DNA from: Treponema sp. | Lineage (GTDB): Bacteria; Spirochaetota; Spirochaetia; Treponematales; Breznakiellaceae | DNA: 10,761 nt | Direction: 5' to 3' | NCBI GenBank assembly: GCA_031269405.1 | Contig: JAISZE010000092.1 | Coordinates: forward strand, 1-10,761 | Part shown: positions 6,656 through 10,761 of the stretch, piece by piece | How the letters are laid out: the number at the start of each line of letters is the position of its first letter | How positions within the stretch are numbered: position 1 is the first letter of the stretch | Program-made: the position numbers and the translations under genes | Notes under the pieces: model-generated | Database searches by the model: none | What the model saw: the letters and a program-made list of their open reading frames with translations, nothing else | Told to the model about the DNA's origin: nothing

Positions 6656-7276
6656 GTGGCGAATTACGAAAAACCGGATTTCTGGTCTCTTAAAGCGCAG
6701 AAGGAAGGCTACCCTGCCCGTTCGGTCTACAAACTGAAGGAGATGGACGAAAAATTCGGCCTTATAAAACCGCGGCATAACTGTTTTAAACTGCTGGATC
6801 TGGGCGCCGCGCCGGGAAGCTGGAGTCTCTACGCCCTGCGGAAGCTGGGACAAAAGGGCTTCTTGGCTGCTGTTGACCTTTCCCCGCTTTCACGCCAGTA
6901 CGACAAGGGTCTTTTTGAAGGTGGGAATTTCTTTTTTGTCCTAGGCGATATGACATCTCCGGAAACCCGTGAAAGCCTTCTTTCCCGGGGCCCTTACCAT
7001 CTCATAATCAGCGACGCCGCCCCGGCTACCACCGGGAACCGTTCGGTAGATACCTTCCGTTCCCTGGACCTGGTGGAAACGGCCCTGTCCTATGCGGAAA
7101 ACGCCCTGGAACCAGGAGGCGCTCTGGTAGTCAAGGTATTTCAAGGCGGAGACACCCAGGAACTGTTAAAAAAAATCCGGGGCCTTTTTGCTGTATGCAA
7201 AAGCTTTAAGCCCCAGGCGTGCCGCAGCGAATCCTTTGAAACTTACTACCTGGGGCTGGGAAAACATTCCGGCTGA
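6656..7276 (+). CDS. rlmE: 23S rRNA 2'-O-methyltransferase RlmE (FtsJ/RrmJ)
   Basis: RlmE methylates the ribose of a conserved uridine in helix 92 of 23S rRNA (U2552 in E. coli) during late 50S assembly, using S-adenosylmethionine. From the GTG at 6656 the protein has 206 aa, close to the 209 aa of E. coli RlmE. The SAM-binding motif is LLDLGAAPGSWS (47-58), with an acidic AVDLS (72-76). The catalytic K-D-K-E set is present: K26 (SVYKL), D120 (ISDAAP), K160 (VVKVFQG) and E195 (SFETYYLG). The frame is open far upstream into the antisense of the prenyl synthase gene, but GGAAGG (6645-6650) five bases before the GTG and the family N-terminus set the start. It is divergent from the prenyl synthase gene. 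Confidence 0.93.
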   Translation: MANYEKPDFWSLKAQKEGYPARSVYKLKEMDEKFGLIKPRHNCFKLLDLGAAPGSWSLYALRKLGQKGFLAAVDLSPLSRQYDKGLFEGGNFFFVLGDMTSPETRESLLSRGPYHLIISDAAPATTGNRSVDTFRSLDLVETALSYAENALEPGGALVVKVFQGGDTQELLKKIRGLFAVCKSFKPQACRSESFETYYLGLGKHSG

Positions 7277-7310
7277 ACGGAAACAGACCTGTTATGTGCA
7301 ATTGGGCCGC

Positions 7311-7340
7311 TTGATTTTGAGATATTTCATGTAGTAGACT
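7311..7340 (+). promoter_or_regulatory. Candidate promoter of the 192-aa protein gene
   Basis: TTGATT (7311-7316) and TAGACT (7335-7340) are separated by 18 bases. Initiation about seven bases further on would fall almost at the ATG at 7350, giving a leaderless or nearly leaderless mRNA. This fits the absence of a Shine-Dalgarno sequence. Both hexamers are 4/6 matches, so the support is moderate. Confidence 0.35.
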
Positions 7341-7349
7341 GTTGTCATT

Positions 7350-7928
7350 ATGGCAGATACACTCTCCAAACCTAATATCAATAAAATGTTTGTCCTGGAT
7401 ACGACTGCATCTTCCTTCTATTTTGACTATGATATTGAAGATGATGTGTATACCGTTGACGACCCCCGTCTCACACTGGCCGCAACCTTCAAAGACCCCA
7501 AAGGAATGTACGCCGCTCTGAATGAGCATATAAACCGTTTTCTCAATTCCCCGCAGCCCATAACCGTATTGGATTATGCCCCCAACACCGCCGTGGCCCT
7601 CAAACAACTTCATGAAAGTTTCATTCAGGAGGGTTTTGGCTCTCTCCTGTTCATCACCTTTATTCATTCAGACGAGGAGTGCAAATATCTGGGGTTCGCT
7701 AAACACGAGGATGCAATCTGGCAAAAATATGAGTATATCAATTCTTTCATGCTTTTCCCTTTTATAAATAAAATAGAAATTCCTGTTGATTTTTGCATAG
7801 AGCGGGACTATATCAACCGCCTGTTTATGACCGCTCATTCCTTCCCCCTCCTGCCGGAAGTCTCAGAAGAGGAGTGGGCCGCTTATTCCGCCAGGAAAAG
7901 AAGAAGGAAAAGTGATGAAGTCATATAG
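7350..7928 (+). CDS. Unrecognised 192-aa protein
   Basis: I do not recognise this protein. The ATG begins MADTLSKPNINKMFVLDTTA. The protein is soluble-looking, with no signal peptide or membrane helix, a mixed composition with many aromatic residues in the first half (SSFYFDYDIEDDVY) and a basic tail (SARKRRRKSDE). A segment around residues 70-80 (QPITVLDYAPNTAV) and another around 95-105 (GFGSLLFITFIHSDEEC) look like beta-strand/loop units of an alpha/beta fold, but no catalytic motif is evident. It follows rlmE by 73 bases and probably has its own promoter. The basic C-terminal tail could bind nucleic acid; this is speculation. The codon use resembles its neighbours, so it is likely a real lineage-specific gene. 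Confidence 0.75.
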   Translation: MADTLSKPNINKMFVLDTTASSFYFDYDIEDDVYTVDDPRLTLAATFKDPKGMYAALNEHINRFLNSPQPITVLDYAPNTAVALKQLHESFIQEGFGSLLFITFIHSDEECKYLGFAKHEDAIWQKYEYINSFMLFPFINKIEIPVDFCIERDYINRLFMTAHSFPLLPEVSEEEWAAYSARKRRRKSDEVI

Positions 7929-7937
7929 TAGAGAATT

Positions 7938-8000
7938 CCCTCGTGGTAAAGCGGATAGACCGGGACATAGCCGGGCCGGTAGCGGCGTGTTACCACAGGG
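7938..8000. repeat. GC-rich long-stem inverted repeat
   Basis: CCCT (7938-7941) and GTGGTAA (7943-7949) pair with AGGG (7997-8000) and TTACCAC (7990-7996), leaving only C7942 bulged. The 40-base interior holds a second stem, ACCGG (7959-7963) with CCGGT (7976-7980), and degenerate tandem units (ATAGACCGGGAC, ATAGCCGGGCCG). No U-tract follows on either strand, so it is not a simple intrinsic terminator. It lies exactly between the end of the intact 192-aa gene and the start of the methylase fragment. It could be a palindromic interspersed element, a structured RNA or a recombination scar. Confidence 0.6.
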
Positions 8001-8008
8001 TGTGATAG

Positions 8009-8247
8009 AATAAGGGAAATGGATCACCGAATTAACAGCGGTTTACAAAAAAAATTTGAACGAGAAAAACATCCAGCCCTTATCGGACGACTACATAAAA
8101 TTCATCCGGTATGGACAGTATTTTATAGAGAAAAACGGTAGCGGCATTCTTGCCTTTATCAATAATAACAGCTACATAGACGACATTATCCACCGCCAGA
8201 TGAGGAACAGCCTGCTTGAGACATTTGATAAAATCTATTTTTGTTGA
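8009..8247 (+). pseudogene. Fragment of an Eco57I/ISP-type N6-adenine DNA methylase-restriction protein
   Basis: From 8014 the frame reads GKWITELTAVYKKNL, then LSDDYIKFIRYGQYFIEK, GILAFINNNSYIDD and LLETFDKIY, ending at a TGA at 8245-8247. This pattern is characteristic of the region after the NPPY motif in single-polypeptide (type IIG/ISP) methylase-endonucleases. Those proteins are normally far longer and continue with ILDLHGN. Here the NPPY motif upstream and everything downstream are missing. A one-base loss in the A-run near 8017-8019 also seems to separate an upstream NKG from KW. TTG at 8056 would be the first start but has no ribosome binding site. No activity is expected. Family membership is confident; calling it a dead remnant is an inference from its length and frame breaks. 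Confidence 0.7.
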
Positions 8248-8384
8248 AGAGTAACTGGTTTACCAAGTTTATTCCAGATAGTATTCACCCTTACTGTTTT
8301 TCTTGATTGTCCATGTGGCATCGCTCCCGACCCCTAATTCATTATAAAAATTTTTATCTACACCCTGAACAAACAAATGAATAT
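8248..8384. other. Gap between the methylase remnant and msrA, with short inverted repeats
   Basis: No intact gene is seen. AACTGG (8253-8258) and CC/AGTT (8263-8269) form a short hairpin with one bulge, directly after the methylase remnant. ATAAAAATTTTTAT (8344-8357) is a perfect 14-base palindrome just downstream of the msrA stop and could contribute to ending its transcript, though it has no GC stem. A minus-strand coding-like fragment is listed separately. Confidence 0.4.
8269..8376 (-). pseudogene. Possible C-terminal gene fragment
   Basis: On the minus strand a frame open from a TTG at 8376 gives FVQGVDKNFYNELGVGSD and then ATWTIKKNSKGEYYLE before a TAA. The composition looks like genuine protein, but there is no ribosome binding site, it starts only eight bases beyond the msrA stop, and I cannot name a family. 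It may be the tail of a deleted gene or a chance frame. Confidence 0.2.
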
Positions 8385-8885
8385 TTACAAACTATTAACT
8401 TCCTTAAACAGCGCGGGGCTTATGTGGCAGTAGCCGCCGGGGTTTTTGTCCAGGTACTTCTGATGGTACTCCTCGGCGGGGTAATAATTTTTTAACTGTT
8501 CGCACTCGACGGCCAGAGCTTTGTCGTAGTGTTTTTGAAGTTCCGCCAGGGAGCCTTGTATCACCGGCAGATCCCCTTCATCGGTATAATAAATCCCCAT
8601 CCGGTACTGGTCGCCCCGGTCGTCGCCCTGGCGGTTTATCGAGACGGGATCAATGGCCCGGTAAAAGAGGGAGAGGAGCCGGGACAGTTCCAGAGTCGCC
8701 GGGTCGTATTCAACCAGCACGGTTTCAGCATGGCCCGTGGCCCGGTTACAGACATCCTCGTAGGAGGGATTAGAGGTAGCGCCGTTGGCGTAACCAACCT
8801 CGGTACGGAGTACGCCGGGGATTAACGCAAGGTACTTTTCGGTTCCCCAAAAACAGCCCCCCGCCAGGTATATGTGCTTTTTCAT
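8385..8885 (-). CDS. msrA: Peptide methionine sulfoxide reductase MsrA
   Basis: MsrA reduces the S-epimer of methionine sulfoxide in oxidised proteins, recycled by thioredoxin, in the cytoplasm. The 166-aa protein is a compact MsrA without a fused MsrB domain. It has the catalytic motif GGCFWG with C11 near the N-terminus, GHAE (51-54) with the supporting Glu, the GDQYR segment (91-95) with the Asp and Tyr that orient the substrate, and a likely resolving Cys at 153 (GGYCHIS). The ATG at 8885 follows AAGGAG by six bases. It is the only clearly intact gene between 7929 and 9788 and is flanked by gene remnants and inverted repeats. Its upstream region is extremely AT-rich. Confidence 0.95.
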   Translation of the reverse strand: MKKHIYLAGGCFWGTEKYLALIPGVLRTEVGYANGATSNPSYEDVCNRATGHAETVLVEYDPATLELSRLLSLFYRAIDPVSINRQGDDRGDQYRMGIYYTDEGDLPVIQGSLAELQKHYDKALAVECEQLKNYYPAEEYHQKYLDKNPGGYCHISPALFKEVNSL

Positions 8886-8908
8886 AAAAATCTCCTTAAT
8901 AAAACCAA

Positions 8909-8987
8909 TGATAATAGTAATAATTATATATAGTAGCTTCTTTATGTATCTTATTTCATACTATATAATTATTACTATACTCTATCA
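8909..8987. repeat. Long AT-rich inverted repeat upstream of msrA
   Basis: The left arm ATAGTAATAATTATATATAGTA (8914-8935) is the reverse complement of the right arm TACTATATAATTATTACTAT (8959-8978), apart from one extra TA. A 23-base spacer separates them. Outside, TGATA (8909-8913) matches TATCA (8983-8987) across a 4-base bulge. The minus-strand left arm contains TATAAT (8923-8928), which could be the msrA -10 box, so the element may be a promoter/operator, a cruciform, or the decayed end of a mobile element. No coding sequence is seen in 8886-9124. Confidence 0.7.
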
Positions 8988-9124
8988 ATATAAAACAATT
9001 TATTTATATTAATAAGCGCCCTTCATCATCACATCTGCCACGCCCCAGCCAGCAGCTTTTTACCCCCCTGGACAGCCGAAGCCGACAAAACCAGTCCTCG
9101 GCAGACCGCTCCCAGGCGGCGCTG

Positions 9125-9587
9125 TCAGATCACCCACCAGGTTTTTTTGTTCCTGTCGTGGAGCCGTATATACACAAACGGTCCGGTAACAATATCTGTC
9201 TGTGGAAGAAGCCCCCGCAAATCCGGCAAATCGAGGGAAGCCAGAGGGATACCCCGCTTTTTCATGCCCTCAATAACCTCCAGTCTGCTGTGCGGAACTC
9301 CACCGCCTTGGGCGTATCGCCGAAACAGGCTAACAGTTTGTCCAGATACCGCCTGTTGTCATCGGTGTAGTGGAACGAATTAGGGAATTGGAAAAGAACC
9401 GCCTCTAAACGCCCCGCTTCCCGCATGGGTTCAATCGCTTTCAGGTAATCCTTGGCTATCCCTTCCCATTCCCCGGCCTTAATCTCATGGGTCAGGGCTT
9501 TATAGGCTTTTATGGCAAACGTAAGATCCGGCCCCCGTCGGCCAGTTTTTGCGCCGGATTAGCCGTCGCAGGCCGGGGCCAGAGCCC
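9125..9587 (-). pseudogene. Frameshifted DUF72 (YecE-like) gene
   Basis: DUF72 proteins are TIM-barrel-like proteins of unknown biochemical function. On the minus strand, one frame (9519 down to 9265) reads FAIKAYKALTHE, LEAVLFQFPNSFHYTDDNRR and KAVEFRTADW, then hits TGA at 9262-9264. A second frame (9280 down to 9128) continues the family without a gap: EVIEGMKKRGIPLASLDLPD, TDIVTGPFVYIRLHDRNKK and TWWVI, ending at 9125-9127. A third frame gives SDSAA (9115-9129), the likely next residues. Upstream, NPAQKLADG (9560-9534) would join if one G were added to the five-G run. So at least two, probably three, single-base frameshifts are present. The extreme N-terminus is missing and the 3' end is degraded. 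The plus-strand frames here are shadows. Confidence 0.75.
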
Positions 9588-9698
9588 TTCGTCCAGAAGG
9601 CTTACCAGGGTCCGGGTAAGAAAGGCGAAATAGGAACGGTGGATTAATCCGTACGCGTCGATTACATAAAGAGGGGGCTTGGTCTGTTTATGGATCCA
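9588..9698 (-). pseudogene. DNA polymerase I 5' remnant joined to the DUF72 remnant
   Basis: After an in-frame TAG (9699-9701) the minus strand reads KPPLYVIDAYGLIHRSYFAF and then LTRTLVSLLDE. The first part is the start of the 5'-3' exonuclease domain of PolA (PLYxIDxxxLIYRSYFAF), whose early Asp binds a catalytic metal. The usual stretch between the LTR-like residues and SLLDE (about 20 residues in the family) appears to be deleted, and the frame then runs into DUF72-like sequence. There is no ATG at the N-terminus and no room for a polymerase. I infer a truncated duplicate or relic; a functional polA must lie elsewhere. Confidence 0.6.
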
Positions 9699-9717
9699 CT
9701 ATAACCGAATGATAGTA

Positions 9718-9723
9718 TATAAT
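9718..9723 (+). promoter_or_regulatory. Possible -10 box of the ROK gene
   Basis: TATAAT lies 65 bases upstream of the ROK-family ATG, inside GATAGTATATAATCAG. No convincing -35 hexamer lies 16-18 bases before it, so an activator or a different box may be used. Confidence 0.35.
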
Positions 9724-9739
9724 CAGAAAACAGAGGGCA

Positions 9740-9752
9740 CTGAAATTTTCAG
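9740..9752. promoter_or_regulatory. Palindrome in the ROK leader, candidate operator
   Basis: CTGAAATTTTCAG is a perfect inverted repeat of six-base arms around one central base. It lies between the putative -10 box and the ribosome binding site, a typical position for an autoregulatory site. ROK repressors bind AT-rich palindromes, but no specific match to a known operator is claimed. Confidence 0.35.
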
Positions 9753-9773
9753 GCATATTAATGAAAAAAAGAT

Positions 9774-9778
9774 GGAGG
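9774..9778 (+). promoter_or_regulatory. Ribosome binding site of the ROK gene
   Basis: GGAGG lies ten bases before the ATG at 9789, a slightly long but strong match, and supports this start. An ATG at 9761 in another frame gives only a 21-codon ORF that overlaps the start of the ROK gene. Confidence 0.6.
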
Positions 9779-9788
9779 TATACTCTAC

Positions 9789-10761
9789 ATGTTGAAAAAT
9801 GTTCCTGCTGCGCTGAAACTCTCTAACCGGAAAATCGTGTATAATGTTATATCCCGGGAAGACGGCATGTCCCGGGCGGATATTGCCCGTAAAACGGGGA
9901 TAAGCGGCGCAACGGTGATAAAAATCGCCGAATACCTCGCCGCCCAGAACATCATCAGCTATGACCCTTCGGAAAGCGTATCCATGCCCGGGCGGAAGCC
10001 CTCGCCCATCCGCTTCAACGGTGATTTCGTCTATATCATTGTTATTTATATGGAAGGTTTTTATATTTCCCTGAGCATCGTAAACGCCGTTGGGGAAGTG
10101 GTGCTTTCCCGGGATTTGAAGGTAGCCAATACGGAACATTTTTTTCAAGATGATTTTTATGCCCAGATCGATTCGATTATCGCTTCCAGCGATATAGACC
10201 GGAAACGCCTTATCGGTATTGGCGTGGCTATACCCGCCGCGGTGGATCCTGTGAGCCGGCGGGTGTACCGGGCGCCCCTGTTTCATGATACCCGGCTGGC
10301 CAACTTGAAGATGATTCTCGATGAACTCGGCTCCCGGTATTCCCTGCCGGTTTTTGTGGAAAACGATGTAAACGCCGCGGCTTACGGCGAATACCGGCGC
10401 GTCTATTCGGAGTTTACCGACGCCCTGGTCTACATCTCCCTGGGAAGCGGCTTGGGAGGGGGACTTATACTCAACCGGAAACTCTGGAAGGGGCAAAACG
10501 CCAGCGCCGGCGAGGTAGGCTATATGCTTTTTGATCCCCATCGCCAAAGCGCAGCGCCCGGACGGTCTCAGAACGAGGGCTTGGGATGGCTGGAAAGCAA
10601 GATAAATGTTACCGCTCTGAAGGATAAATTTGATTTCGATATACAGGCTCCCCTGGACCGGCAAAAAGGAATCAAAATCGCCCGCTACCTTTCCCGGTAT
10701 CTTGCCCTTTCGGTCCTGAACATCTATGCGGTGCTGGACATAAAAACCGTAGTTCTGGGCG
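9789..10761 (+). CDS. ROK-family transcriptional regulator, 3' end outside the window
   Basis: The visible 324 residues combine a winged helix-turn-helix (about 10-57: SRADIARKTGISGATVIKIAEYL) with a ROK sugar-kinase-like domain, the layout of NagC/XylR/Mlc-type repressors. These usually bind a sugar or sugar phosphate and control uptake and catabolism genes. The ROK domain shows GVAIPAAVDP (145-154), ENDVNAAAYGE (191-201) with the catalytic-type D193, and YISLGSGLGGGL (215-226) followed by SAGEVGYM (239-246). The usual His after GE(I/V)G is Tyr245, and the family's CxCGxxGCxE zinc site is replaced by a Cys-free stretch (FDPHRQSAAPGRSQNEGLGW). The protein may therefore lack structural zinc and kinase activity; it remains a plausible DNA-binding regulator. 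The long minus-strand frame opposite it is a shadow. Confidence 0.88.
   Translation, partial: MLKNVPAALKLSNRKIVYNVISREDGMSRADIARKTGISGATVIKIAEYLAAQNIISYDPSESVSMPGRKPSPIRFNGDFVYIIVIYMEGFYISLSIVNAVGEVVLSRDLKVANTEHFFQDDFYAQIDSIIASSDIDRKRLIGIGVAIPAAVDPVSRRVYRAPLFHDTRLANLKMILDELGSRYSLPVFVENDVNAAAYGEYRRVYSEFTDALVYISLGSGLGGGLILNRKLWKGQNASAGEVGYMLFDPHRQSAAPGRSQNEGLGWLESKINVTALKDKFDFDIQAPLDRQKGIKIARYLSRYLALSVLNIYAVLDIKTVVLG

Noticed and set aside
7938..8000. Integron attC site or tRNA-like element
   Set aside because: The inverted repeat has a bulged base like attC, but the required RYYYAAC/GTTRRRY core pair is absent, and no cloverleaf with a TψC-like arm can be drawn.
9147..9383. Plus-strand frames of 70-78 codons
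   Set aside because: The minus strand carries recognisable DUF72 sequence across the same bases; these are shadows.
9723..10664. Minus-strand frame of 313 codons
   Set aside because: It lies opposite the well-supported ROK gene (clear HTH and ROK motifs, good ribosome binding site) and has no recognisable domain.

Overview
The window looks like chromosomal DNA of a spirochete, most likely a host-associated Treponema of moderate GC content such as the termite-gut treponemes. This is an inference from gene style and not a database match. It rests on the large membrane protein with acidic repeats, the LysM-M23 envelope peptidase, the polA-type and DUF72-type remnants, and housekeeping genes interspersed with treponeme-like orphans.

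Layout. Left end (1-1436, minus strand): the first codons of a glutamine-dependent NAD+ synthetase (nadE) lie 30 bases downstream of hflX, so the two probably share an operon. Divergent from hflX is a gene of about 960 codons (1525-4410) for a two-pass membrane protein. It has a Cache-like extracytoplasmic domain and a very long Glu/Ala/Val/Pro repeat tract. Facing it from the other side is a LysM-LysM-M23 peptidoglycan hydrolase gene (4456-5433, minus). Its reading frame and signal sequence run far upstream of any ATG, GTG or TTG, and the best start is an ACG with a strong ribosome binding site. Behind it lies a long-chain-type polyprenyl diphosphate synthase (5569-6612, minus). Divergent from that is an rlmE/ftsJ rRNA methyltransferase (6656-7276, plus), followed by an unrecognised 192-aa protein (7350-7928, plus).

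Right part (7929-9700). This is a decay zone around one intact gene, msrA (8385-8885, minus). On one side are a GC-rich hairpin and a fragment of an Eco57I/ISP-type N6-adenine methylase/restriction protein. On the other are a long AT-rich inverted repeat, a frameshifted DUF72 (YecE-like) gene and a polA 5' remnant joined to it. The window ends inside a ROK-family repressor-like gene (9789 to end, plus) that lacks the usual ROK zinc-binding cysteines and has a small palindrome in its leader.

Functionally, the left and middle parts are core functions: NAD synthesis, ribosome rescue and rRNA modification, isoprenoid carrier synthesis, and cell-wall remodelling. The right part shows past recombination and gene loss. 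No complete defence island, CRISPR array, rRNA or tRNA gene, prophage or transposase was found. I do not see a convincing new multi-gene system. The most unusual items are the non-canonical start of the peptidase, the acidic-repeat membrane protein, and the structured repeats that flank the gene remnants.
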